64,000 nucleotides of DNA from Ophiocordyceps camponoti-saundersi (nom. inval.) (taxonomy: Eukaryota > Ascomycota > Sordariomycetes > Hypocreales > Ophiocordycipitaceae). The DNA is taken from assembly GCA_003339415.1 (NCBI GenBank), contig PDHQ01000167.1, positions 1-64,000 of the forward strand, in the 5' to 3' direction. Positions 52,008 through 61,580 of this stretch are shown piece by piece. The translations under genes were made by a program, and so were the position numbers. The stretch's first letter is position 1. Each line of letters opens with the position of its first letter. The notes beneath the pieces were generated by a model. That model was not told where the DNA came from and ran no database searches. It saw nothing but the letters and a program-made list of their open reading frames with translations.

Positions 52008-52353
52008 TATAAGGTATATAAGAAAGAAGATAACGATAATACCTAACGATAATCTAATTAAGAAAGATTTAATAAGTAAGGAAAGGAAAATAGTAATAGT
52101 ATAGTATACGAAGATGCGAGATATACGGTAGTAAAGGTATATACGAGGTATACTTAAAGAGAATAAACGTAAAGAGAATAGAAAATAAAGTAAGGTAAAT
52201 ATACGAATAAGTAAATAGACTATTAGTAACTTTTTAGCTAGCTAATAGCTATTAATAATTACTATTAATTACTATTAATACTTACTATAATAACTTAATA
52301 TTTACTATAGTAAGTTATCTTTCTTATTCTTAGTTTTCTTACTTAACCTTATA
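52008..52353 (-). repeat. Putative 3' LTR of the outer Ty3/gypsy element
   Basis: The 346-bp interval starts TATAAGGT and ends ACCTTATA, an inverted pair that RIP would make from TGTAAGGT...ACCTTACA. It lies directly beside a purine tract (minus strand) and downstream of the outer element's integrase. The partner LTR would lie beyond the window, so pairing cannot be checked. Confidence 0.55.
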
Positions 52354-52370
52354 TTTCCCCCCTTAACTTC
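52354..52370 (-). promoter_or_regulatory. Putative polypurine tract of the outer gypsy element
   Basis: The plus strand reads TTTCCCCCCTTAACTTCTT; the minus strand is therefore AAG-TTAAGGGGGGAAA, immediately next to the putative LTR. Confidence 0.55.
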
Positions 52371-52979
52371 TTATAATAGTAAGTTCCTATAAGCGTAAGG
52401 GTCCTTACCTTAAAGCTTATCTATTCCTTCGCTTAACTTATAGCCTTATTAGGTAGCTATATTCTATATTACTCGCCGTAGGGGTATTAAATATACCTTA
52501 CGTAGTATAAATAGTTTAAAATTATCTACGTAAAGCTTTCGTAAAACTTAGCATCTAATAACGCTATAAATTAGATACGTAATAAATAAGACTACCTTAA
52601 TAATAATAGATAGGTTATCTTACGTAGTTACGAACTTCCTATACGATATATTTATCTTATCTTACCTTTCCTATATAAAGTTACTAACTCGTAAGGTATA
52701 TCGTAGCTTAGTATTATATTTAGTTATATTAAAGTTAGCTAAAATATCCTAGATTATATCCTTTTTTTCTATTATAGCTAATACTAAATCGCAGACTATC
52801 TAGTTATCTTAGTTAAAATAGTTAAAGTTAGATTATTTAGCTCTAGGTATCTCTTTATTTTAATATATAATTATAAGGTTAAATCCTAATATAGCCTTTA
52901 CTAGAGTTACCCTTAAAATCTTAACTTTTCGAGAATTTAGTATATTAATAATCTAAGGTAACGCTTTATTCTACGCTTC

Positions 52980-53640
52980 TAGGGAGATATCGGACCGCTT
53001 AAGACTCTATTTTCGCAGTTAGTCTTTTACTAATCGAACATACCTCTCCGCTAGTCTAATACTCTAAGGGTATAAGACTAGGCCGAACTTCTATTTAACC
53101 CTATATCGCTTAGCTATATCTTCTATAATAGTATTAGTAAAATAGCGTTTATTATCTAAGTAAATAGCTTTAAGCTAGCTAAATACTAAATTTTAGTAAT
53201 ATTACTATATATTTGCTACCTCCGGGCTAGTTATATTTTCGTATACTTAAGTTAATAGAAAATATATCGTATAATTTATAGCTATTAGAATATATTAATA
53301 TCTATAAGTACTAATAAGCGTAATAAGTCCTAGGAAGTTAATAACTACTATTTCTTATAGTTTATATATCGTAATCTATTTATATTTTAACTTAAGTAAG
53401 TATAGTGCGGTTTGCTAGTAAATTATATAAGATATATAATAATAGGTAATATCTAATCGATAAGTTAGCTATTATAAGATTCCTCTTAAATTTACTAGAG
53501 TCTTTTCCTTAGAGAAATAGCCTAATATATTATAAGTATTTTATAATTTTAACTAGATATTCGACTATAGATAATACTTAGCTTACTATTTATTCGATTC
53601 GATATAATATAAGATCTTATTCTAAACTTAATATTTAATA
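52980..53640 (-). pseudogene. Integrase core relic (outer gypsy)
   Basis: The minus-strand reading begins with a G-x-FSKEKT segment (about 53503-53530, the histidine-containing zinc-finger part). It goes on to a (D to N)-FLG-I-T segment for the first catalytic aspartate, a YLDN segment for the second, and an AERYVRLV segment (about 53036-53060) for the catalytic glutamate. This is the D,D-E order and spacing of a gypsy-type integrase. Asparagine replaces the first aspartate as RIP would produce. Nonfunctional. Confidence 0.8.
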
Positions 53641-53849
53641 GCTATCCTCTAAATATAGCGATATTTATTATTTAGTAATACTTATATTTTATTAATAAGA
53701 AAAAGCACGATTTCCGTATATTATAGGTCTCCTAGCTAAGGGGATATAGCCGCCTAGAGGTAAGATACCTCTCTGCCTACTAGCGGTTTACTTAATAGGA
53801 GTCGAGTAGCCTTAATAGTATTTAACGCTAGTATAATATAGCTTTTTAT

Positions 53850-54300
53850 ATCTAAAGCGTTACTTTTTAAAGCGTTATATAATTTAGATATACTATCCGC
53901 GATTCTAATAATCTTTATTATATTCGGGCGGTAGATATATTTAATATCCTATTTTTATAAAATATTAATCTACCTTATAACTTTACTATACGTTTCCGCT
54001 ATATTCGTTATTAAGTTAATAATACCCTTATAATCCGTATAGATCTTAAGGGGATATAAGGATATATTTACTATTTACTAATATTCTTTAATTACGTAAA
54101 TAATAGCTAATATTTCCTTTTTAGGTATAGAGTATTACCGCTTCGAATTATTTAGCCGAAATAATATCTATATAATAATTTTTATATTTTAGAAATTAGA
54201 GTTTCTAATAAACGTTCTATTAGGATAGTTATCGAGTTAGTAAAAAACGGCCCCGGTCCTAATATTAGATATATCTATTACTAGGTAAAATTATATATTC
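53850..54300 (-). pseudogene. RNase H relic (outer gypsy)
   Basis: On the minus strand there is an IGTGAVF segment after the first catalytic aspartate region, a Y-(S)-IPKKE-(L/M)LAI segment near 54110, and IYTD(H to Y)KGI-INL at about 54047-54015. These are the hallmark RNase H motifs of Ty3/gypsy elements. A SIS-KL(Y)NAL motif follows, in the place of the usual DALSR box. Confidence 0.82.
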
Positions 54301-54559
54301 GTCTATACTCCGAATATTACGTTATTCTAGATAGCTTAGTATAGGAATTATAAAGCTTCTACCGCCTCTAGCGTCTAAACGGGTTTATCCTAATATCGTA
54401 CCTCTAATTATATAGATTACCGTCCCGATAAAGTTACCTTATTTACCTTTTTAAAAAACGTTTCCTTAATAAGTTTAGCCCTATCTGCTTTCCTTAGTAT
54501 AAAATAATAAAGGAACGGGGTTAGCTATAGCACCGTTTAAACTTCTTCCTAAGATTAAG

Positions 54560-55088
54560 GGGGATATTATTAGAAGTAGTCTCCTAACTACGTAAATCTC
54601 TGCTAATACTTAGTTCCTAGATAAAATCGCCTTACTTTTAGTTTAAACCTAACTAATTTAGCCGTATTATTAAATAGCTTTATCTTCTTACTTACGAGAC
54701 TAATTAGCGCTTATATTACTTTAGGGAAGTACTAATATTAAAGGAAATCGAAATATTTATTAAAAATTTCACTTCTAAGGTTATAATCGTTAATATAAAT
54801 AAATATTAATATTAAGTATTTTATAGTAAAACCTAGTAATATATAATATTTAACCTTATCCGCTAATACTAATCTGCTAAATATAATATCCCCGTACTTT
54901 ATATATATAAAGGGGGCGCCTATTAGTCCTTATAGTATATTAATATATTCTTATATATTATTAGGGGCGGTAAAGCCTATCTTATATATATCCTCTAGCT
55001 ATATTAAGATTAACTAAAACTTATTAAACGTATTTAGCTAAGAGAAAACTATTAGTTATTTAATATATACTTAGTCTAAATTAACTTT
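54560..55088 (-). pseudogene. Reverse transcriptase relic, C-terminal part (outer gypsy)
   Basis: Going leftward from the junction, the minus strand encodes a LED-I-x-K-I-GFTAPN segment (about 54985), a G-LIGAPF segment and a Y-I-(D to N)-D box at 54786-54797. A (T)-K-LFN-x-TAK-LVGFK-type segment follows, typical of the RT connection in gypsy elements. The N-terminal part of the same domain lies at 61576-61700 on the other side of the inner element. Confidence 0.85.
55084..55088. repeat. Target-site duplication ACTTT (left, inner gypsy)
   Basis: Matches ACTTC at 61576-61580 in four of five bases; the one difference is a C-to-T transition. Confidence 0.7.
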
Positions 55089-55274
55089 TATAAGGGTTCG
55101 ACCTTCGGGCTATCTACGAGGAGGTGACTCTATTATTTAGAATAACTATAAAGAACTATAGAAAAGGGGTCGTAACGCCTAATAGGGGTAAGCGATCCGC
55201 GCGCGCGCCGCGCGCGGAAATAACTAATTACCTTACGTAACTTAGCTATTCGGGCATAGCCTAAATCCCTTATA
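55089..55274 (-). repeat. Inner gypsy 3' LTR (left)
   Basis: 186 bp with termini TATAAGGG...CCCTTATA (from TGTAAGGG...CCCTTACA). It differs from the right LTR at nine positions, all transitions, with no gaps. At the sites involving CA/TG this copy has the mutated TA form. Confidence 0.96.
55197..55217. repeat. CpG-only hairpin in the LTR
   Basis: Nine-base arms CCGCGCGCG and CGCGCGCGG around CGC form a perfect G+C stem inside an otherwise AT-rich LTR. It is identical at 61498-61518 in the other LTR. It contains no CA or TG and so could not be altered by CA-directed RIP. Confidence 0.9.
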
Positions 55275-55321
55275 TACCCCGCCGCCCTAGGAAAATAGAA
55301 GTTCCGTCCCCGGCGGGGGTA
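55275..55321. repeat. G+C-rich inverted repeat next to the 3' LTR
   Basis: TACCCCGCCG at 55275 pairs with CGGCGGGGGTA at 55311 (one extra G), enclosing about 26 bases. On the minus strand the G-rich arm lies exactly where a polypurine tract would be expected. Confidence 0.7.
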
Positions 55322-55539
55322 TAAGTTAAAATAAAATAAAAATTCCCCTACGCGTTCCCCTTCCTTTCTTTTCTTTTTTTATATATTATCCGTTTTAAAA
55401 ATATTAACTTTATTATTATTACGCTATCGCCGCGCTGCCTTCTCGCGTTATTTTTTTTTTTTATTAGTATATTACTTTATTTATTATCTTACTAGTATAT
55501 TAACCGCGCCCTCGACGCTAACTTACGCTATAAGGGAGT

Positions 55540-56460
55540 ATATTATATAGGGAAATAATAATAATAAAAACGCCGCGCTACTAACGGAGGTATCGTATAT
55601 ATATACGCTTTACTTTAATAACTTTATAAATAAGGGCATAGCTAAATATATCCGCGGCTAGGCGGCGGCTTATTAAGCGTATCGTTCGCAGCGTAAAAAG
55701 TACTTTTAAGAAAGGCACCTCTTCGCCGGGGACGCACGCCTTCGGCGGGCCGCCCGTAATCTATAAAATATAGCTACTAATAATAAAGCTATTTAGGAGC
55801 CCGCCCGCGCTCGTAAAGGTAATACTCTTAGCTATCGTGCTATCTTAACGCCTACTTTCTAGGCCCGCGCTAACTATTTTAGGATATAGCTTAATATCGT
55901 ATAACTCGCCCCTCGCGCTATTACTAATATCTTTATATCCTTATCGCTTAAGCTATCTAGCTCTAACGCTTTTATCCTTTTTAATAATAATATTATCCCC
56001 GCGCTTATATTATTAATATATTACTATAATATAAGTAGCGCTATAGTATAATATTAATAGTACTAAGCTTAGTAATAAGGGTAAGTTATTACTAGCTTTA
56101 ACGTATTCGCCTCCTATTATAAAAAGTCCTTATAGTAGTAAAAGTAAACTTAGTAAAATATTCTCGCCTTATAGCGGGAGGAGGCGGCTACCCGGGCTAA
56201 GGATCGATAATAGTAACTTAAAGCTAACCGTAATATTTATATAGCCCTCGCTAACCTTACCGCCCTATCGTCGCCGCCCCGCGCTCCTCGTCGCGCCTTA
56301 GCTAGGTAGAATTAGCCGCTATAGTCGCCGTTACCTATAACTAAAGGTCGTAATCGCTCGCGTAGCGCGTTAATATCTAAGCTTAATATACTCCCGTATA
56401 GCTATAATAGTTTAAGCTAAGTATAATTAGCTAACGATATCGAGGAAAAAGAAAAGTAAT
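55540..56460 (+). pseudogene. Possible antisense ORF inside the inner gypsy element
   Basis: Opposite to gag-pol, between the chromodomain end and the 3' LTR, the plus strand reads as one frame of about 300 codons. It is rich in alanine, arginine, glutamine and lysine. The first third has RRAAR-type basic patches (about 55700-55760). The middle (about 56130-56240) has glutamine/lysine/glutamate-rich sequence that would favour a coiled coil, and a proline/arginine-rich patch (about 56265-56320) follows. All interruptions are TAA or TAG, which RIP could have made. The high G+C of the segment and the sensible composition argue for coding, but openness alone does not. No family is recognised. Antisense ORFs in this position are known from some plant Ty3/gypsy elements. 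Confidence 0.4.
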
Positions 56461-56684
56461 AAAATATACTAAACGCGCTATAATAGTAAGAGGAAAGATA
56501 AGGATAGGAGGGGGGCGAGGTATAACGGGCTAGAAGGAATTTACTAAAAGGGAGGGGGAATTTACTTAATTATTTACTTAATTAAGTTTAAATAGGAGAG
56601 TATATTTAGGGCTATTATATATACGAATATCTCCTTAGCGTAACTTATAATTATCTAAAATAGCGTAATATTATAAGCTATTTA

Positions 56685-56815
56685 ATAGCTTCTAAGTTAG
56701 CGTAATATATCCCTTTTATTTTACTAACGCTTAATAATAAAGGGGTTAGCCTTACGGGTATCGCTTATAAGTATTCTTTACGGTAAGGATTTCCTTAATT
56801 TTATATTCGTTAAGG
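56685..56815 (-). pseudogene. C-terminal chromodomain (inner gypsy)
   Basis: The minus strand reads E-Y-x-I-x-EIL-x-V as the opening strand, then a loop, ALVKWKGY (the W restored from TAG), and a TW-x-L segment. This is the chromodomain consensus in order. In chromovirus-type Ty3/gypsy elements the domain sits at the end of integrase and directs insertion to chromatin with particular histone marks. It directly follows the integrase relic. Confidence 0.8.
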
Positions 56816-56829
56816 GATAGGTTATTATT

Positions 56830-58010
56830 AAAGAGTTATAAAGAAAGTTTAGGACGGCTATTAGTAAGGGATTATAATAAGAGTAAATTATACGCGGTAT
56901 ACTTAAGTAAATTAATATAAAATATAAGATATATACCTTTTAGAGTATTAAGTATAATAGTTAAAGGGGATAAGATAGTAACGATTTTATACTTAGCTTT
57001 AAGGTAATTAAGTTTTTTAGATAGGCGGTTAGAATAAATATAGCGAAGATTTAACTATATAAAGTTACCGATTTAAAATTATTCCGCGGGGCGACGGGCA
57101 CTATTAGAAGCGTCCTATTACTTTTATTAAGCTTATATAATAAATACCTAAGTAAGCTAAATACTTTCTTATAGATACTAGGCGAAGGTAATAATATACC
57201 CCCTTAAGGAGGTAATTAGTGCGGAAAGCGTAAATAGCTATTAGATAAGGTTTAAGTTATATCTATATAATAAGTAGTTTAAACTTACGCTTATTATAGA
57301 TAACTTTCTATTATTTAATATAAGTTAGTAAGTAAGTAAGTAAGAAGGCTAGTTAAGCTAGGAGAACGATATTATATAACGGAGGATAGCTTATACCTCC
57401 TAGTTTACTTATTCTATACCGCTATTAGTTTATAAATAGTAGGCTATTAATATAAGTTATCTAATACTTATAAGGCGGTAAAAAGTTAACTAAAAGTAAC
57501 TTATCTAATTCGAACCGCGGTTAGATATAATAGCTATAGGAAAGCTATAAAAACACTACTAAGTATAAACGAAATATTTTATATAATACTTAGCTTCTAT
57601 AAATATTATTACCTTTAGCTATATATATTTTAATAGCCGATTAGTAATAATTATAAAGAAGCGGGGCTAAGAAAGATTCGTAGTAAGTAGGTTTATTATA
57701 AAATCTATAAAAATAGTTACTTAGTACCTCTCTAGGGGCGGTAACGGTTATAGTAAGCTTTAGTAACGATAGCGTTAAAAGTAATTCCTATAATAATAAT
57801 AATTTCGAATAAATCGCGCTATATTAGCTAATATACTATCCTAGTAATAATAATAATAAAGTAATATAAACGTAATATTTTTACTAAGGTGCCCTATAAG
57901 CGGGGAATTATAGGTTTTTTAAATTAAGGTAATTATTAGGGGTTCCTAGTTAGGCACCTAGAGTCGGCCCCGGAACTATAGCTAGCTACTAGCGGAAAAG
58001 GAATAGTCTG
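56830..58010 (-). pseudogene. Integrase relic (inner gypsy)
   Basis: The N-terminal zinc-finger region is readable at about 57870-58000: a R-x-RLQVPN segment and then LIQKTYNSPL-x-G-(H to Y)-LGK, the gypsy HHCC-region signature. The remainder to the chromodomain has the right length for the catalytic core and C-terminal domain, though the catalytic residues were not individually assigned. Confidence 0.75.
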
Positions 58011-58384
58011 CGATTTGCTCCTTTATACCCGCCTTAAGAGGGAACTTTTAAGCGCCCTCTTATAGCGTAGTATATTATACTATATAGAGTAAGTTAGATT
58101 ATAACGCTATAAGTTATAATTCCTTTAAGTGCTTATTTATAAAAGGGGCTAATATTATAAGGGTAATATTTTAGCTTTAAACTAGTTATAGTCCGAAAAA
58201 ATAAATAGATAAAGGCTATATAATATAGCTAAAACGCGGAGTAATATATTATCGCTCCTAATTATAATAAGAGAAAGTATCGGGCTAAGTAGCTTACTTA
58301 CTTAGGCGGTATTATAAATAGAAATTAAAAAAAGTAAGTATCTCGGCCTATTAAGCTTAACGTTTTAATATAGCCTTAGGAGTA

Positions 58385-58740
58385 GTAAAATACTCTAAGG
58401 CCTTATAATCTATAAGTATAGTAAATAGGAAGGAGATACTTTAGAGTTCGGCTAACTACGCCTTAAAGTAGTAGATAATAGTAAGAAGTTCCTTATTATA
58501 AATTATATAGTTTTATTCCGTAGGCTAGAGCTTTTAAAAGAAGTATATTATAAGCTATAAGATTTAATCCTAACCGCGCTAGGAGAGATAGCTACTAATT
58601 ACCTTACTTAAATAGTTTACTTTTACGATAATATTAAAATCGGGGCTCTACTAAGCGAGGGTAAGGGAGGAGATAAACGCATTTTTTAGTCGCTTAAAGG
58701 CGTTTTAATAAGCTAAGGTCTAATTAAAGGGGGCGTTACG
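58385..58740 (-). pseudogene. RNase H relic (inner gypsy)
   Basis: The minus-strand order is F-x-x-LK-NAF-ISS-x-TLA, then a (D to N)-x-IV-x-(D to N)-S-region, SYLSQRGQD, and a YFFQKL-x-PTEQNY-IYNKELL-I segment. These are the standard markers of Ty3/gypsy RNase H (SRKLSPAERNY-x-x-(H/Y)-DKELLAI in many elements). Glutamines and tryptophans appear as stops, as RIP predicts. Confidence 0.85.
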
Positions 58741-58849
58741 CTTCGTAAAAGTAACGAGTAAGGCTATAAGGGAGGAAAACTAAAAGATAAAGTTACGATA
58801 AAAGTTTACGAAGCTAATAAAACTACGTATACCTTTTACGCGAGTTAGT

Positions 58850-59400
58850 ACTTCCTAGTCTCGAATTACTAAAATCTTAGCTAGGTCCGGGTATACCTTT
58901 TATCTAGCGTAAATAATAAACCTAAGGTATTTAACCTTATAAACTATAAACGCGTATTTATTAAAGTTTAGATATAGTTTAGCTTATTATAATTTCGTAA
59001 GAATAATACGGACCTTTTTTTAATAGTCCGAAAGTAAGCTACTTAAATAAATAAGAATATCGTTAAAGTAAGTAATAATAAAATCCCTAAGGGAATCGCT
59101 TAGGGAAATATTAATATATTATTAGAATAAGGCGGGGGCGCTAGCGAGACTAAAAGGGTAGATAAGGTATTTAAATAGCCTAAAACGTAAGCGGAAAATA
59201 GTTAGATATTCCTCGCCCTTCGCGATATATATCTTATAAAAGGCGGTATATATATTAAGTTTAGTAAATTACCGGGCGCTAGAAAGACTACGTAGAGTTT
59301 CTTTTACGAGGGGTAGGGGATAGTAGTCCTACTTAGTAAGTTAATTTAAGGCCCGATAATTAACGTAAAATTACTAGCTACTCTTAAGCTTTTTAGCTAG
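58850..59400 (-). pseudogene. Reverse transcriptase relic (inner gypsy)
   Basis: The motifs are clear and in order on the minus strand: ALN-L-x-K-x-YPLPLV near 59370, ARQFTKL-(D to N), EEYLT-FRLRF-LF, PF-LASAPA-LFQ-Y-I, and the catalytic Y-F-(D to N)-D at 59059-59070 followed by ILIYL. It is a typical Ty3/gypsy RT, and of all the pol domains in the window it is the easiest to recognise. Confidence 0.9.
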
Positions 59401-60425
59401 GAGGATTAGGGTAGCTATAGATAACGAGCTTATACGAATCTATCCTTTATTTATAAGATCGGTAATTTATTTCTATACTTTAAGGAGGTATTCGCGCGGT
59501 ATATTATATAACGGCCCTTAAGGTAACGGCGGTAAAGATTTATTAGGCTATTATTATAGACGGATATAATAATCGTATATACTGCGATAAGGGGGAAGAA
59601 CGCTTGCTTTTTCTTTATTAAAGAAGTTACTAAAGTTAGATACCTTAGAAAGTAAAGAAACCGGCGGGGTAAAAGGAGATAACGTTTTAATCCGTAAGAC
59701 GCGTAAGATATCCCGTAAGCTTATAATAAGGAAATAATAGCCCGTTTACTAACGGGATTCGCGTCTTATTAGTATAGCAAAAGTTAAGCTTAGGACGGTA
59801 ACTATTCGATATTTTTAAACTCGCGTTTTACTATATAAGATAACGAGGTTATTTATAAAGTAGATAATAAGATATTATTATCTTACGTAAAGAGATACGT
59901 TATACCGCGCTATCTAAAGAGAGCTAAGGATTATATTTTAAGTTAGGCTAGGGATTATATATATAACTATAAGCGTCTACTAGCTATCGATATCGGTAAT
60001 AAACTAAATAATATAATAGATTAAGGAGGAGTTTTTAAAGTAAACTTATTTCTAATAGCGGATTTAAACTATAGTATAGATCGTACGCGGAGTAAGGAGA
60101 GGAATACGTTAGAGATAGTAATATTATGCCTAAAACTCGCTTACGGTAGCGTAATAATTATAGCTACTATTTACTTATATATCGATAAAAGTAATAGAAT
60201 TTACGAGAATAAGGATAAGGAGAGGACTTATATTTATATTCCTTATAATATCCGTAAATTAGTTCTTTAAACTACTATCTATTAAATCGACGCGACTACC
60301 TTCCCCTTATAAGAGACTTAATATAGGGGGGATTCTTTTCCCTAATCCGAAGAAGCGTCCTAGTCGGCCTCTCCCGTTTTTATAAAGCGTATAAATAAGG
60401 ATAAGGGCGAAGATAGGTATACCGG

Positions 60426-60467
60426 ATAATCCCTCGTAAAGTAGCCTACCTAGCTATAATATAGATA
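60426..60467 (-). pseudogene. Gag zinc knuckle relic (inner gypsy)
   Basis: The minus strand has four TAT/TAC codons at the exact C-x2-C-x4-H-x4-C spacing, in the context (C)LY(C)-x-QVG-(H)-FTRD-(C)P. Each is what RIP makes of TGC/TGT or CAC/CAT. A CCHC knuckle binds packaged RNA and marks the end of gag. Gag should extend from here rightward to about 61300. Confidence 0.8.
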
Positions 60468-61389
60468 ACGTCTTTTAACCTAACGCTTACTATATTCCTC
60501 CGTAGAAATATAAGGAGCGGAATAGCGGGGTCCTAAACGCTGCCCTCTATATTTACCGCGTTTCTAACCGCGGAAAGAACGCCCTAGGGTTATGCTAATT
60601 TAGCGGATATCCGTTATAGGTATATTAATATCCCGAGCCGCTAAGGAAAAAGTAAGGGAAAAGGGTATTCGACCCTTACTTTTAATCTAAAATAACTTAA
60701 TATCGATAATAATAAAACGGATATAAGCTACGGCTAAGATATAATTATTAAGGGGAATATCGCGTCTAAGATAGTAGCGTCGTAACTTAGGGGTAAGTAC
60801 GTAATATAAATATATTACCTTAATTTTATCTACTTATATAATACCCCCTAAGAGTAATAGTTTCGCCTTAAAATAAATAAGGAAATCGGAGAATAACTCG
60901 GAGGTACCTTAAGAAAGCTTTTCTAACTCCGTTATAGCTATCTAATAGCGGTAAAGGTTAGTAAATATTATATCGAAATATTTAAGGAAGGTCTCGACTT
61001 AGTACTAGTATTCCTCGCCTTACTTAAAAAACAGGGCTATTTTTAACTAAATAGTAAGCGATAGATACTAATAAAGGAAAACCTATTAGTTATAATCGTT
61101 ACCGATAAAAGCATAATCCGCCGATAGCTTATATAATATAAGGGCTTACTAAGCTAAAAAAAGGGTTTTATCGCTATCGAAGGGGGAGCTAAATAGAAAA
61201 GGTTTCCGGCGTAGGGGCTACGGCGAGGGCTCTAGCTAAGGTTACTAGTATTATATTAAGGAGTAAATAATATCGCGTTACGCTTATAAAACCTCCTATA
61301 GCTTAGAAATTATCGCCTGCTACTATTATAGCTAAGCGATAATTACCTCTTAAAAGATAAGGTTATCTATCGTAATAATAGTTATTCTA

Positions 61390-61575
61390 TATAAGGGTTC
61401 GACCTCCGGGCTATCTGCGAGGAGGTGACTTTATTATTTAGAATAACTATAAAGAATTATAGAAAAGGGGTCGTGACGCCTAATAGGGGTAGGCGATCCG
61501 CGCGCGCGCCGCGCGCGGAAATAACTAATTACCCCACGTAACTTAGCTATTCGGGCATAGCCTGAATCCCTTATA
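61390..61575 (-). repeat. Inner gypsy 5' LTR (right)
   Basis: 186 bp, partner of 55089-55274. At several sites it keeps the ancestral TG/CA form (TCTGCG, CGTGAC, CCCCACG, CCTGAA), so it suffered less mutation than the left copy. Confidence 0.96.
61498..61518. repeat. CpG-only hairpin in the LTR (second copy)
   Basis: Identical to 55197-55217. Confidence 0.9.
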
Positions 61576-61580
61576 ACTTC
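61576..61580. repeat. Target-site duplication ACTTC (right, inner gypsy)
   Basis: Partner of ACTTT at 55084-55088. Confidence 0.7.

Larger units (their letters stand above)
52008..55088 (-). mobile_element. Outer Ty3/gypsy element, 3' part
   Basis: This part carries the putative 3' LTR, integrase, RNase H and most of the reverse transcriptase on the minus strand. It stops inside RT at the inner gypsy element and resumes at 61576 with the matching N-terminal part of RT. RT-RNase H-integrase order identifies Ty3/gypsy. The 5' LTR and part of gag lie beyond the right edge of the window. Confidence 0.85.
55089..61575 (-). mobile_element. Inner full-length Ty3/gypsy chromovirus-like element
   Basis: A 6,487-bp element with 186-bp LTRs, a target duplication, and a complete minus-strand domain order: gag zinc knuckle, RT, RNase H, integrase, chromodomain. 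A further 1.36 kb separates the chromodomain from the 3' LTR and contains a possible antisense reading frame. It inserted into the RT of another gypsy element. Sequence immediately inside the right LTR reads TAGAATAACT on the minus strand, consistent with a TGG-starting primer site. It is more G+C-rich than the LINE region because many CG sites survive. Confidence 0.95.
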
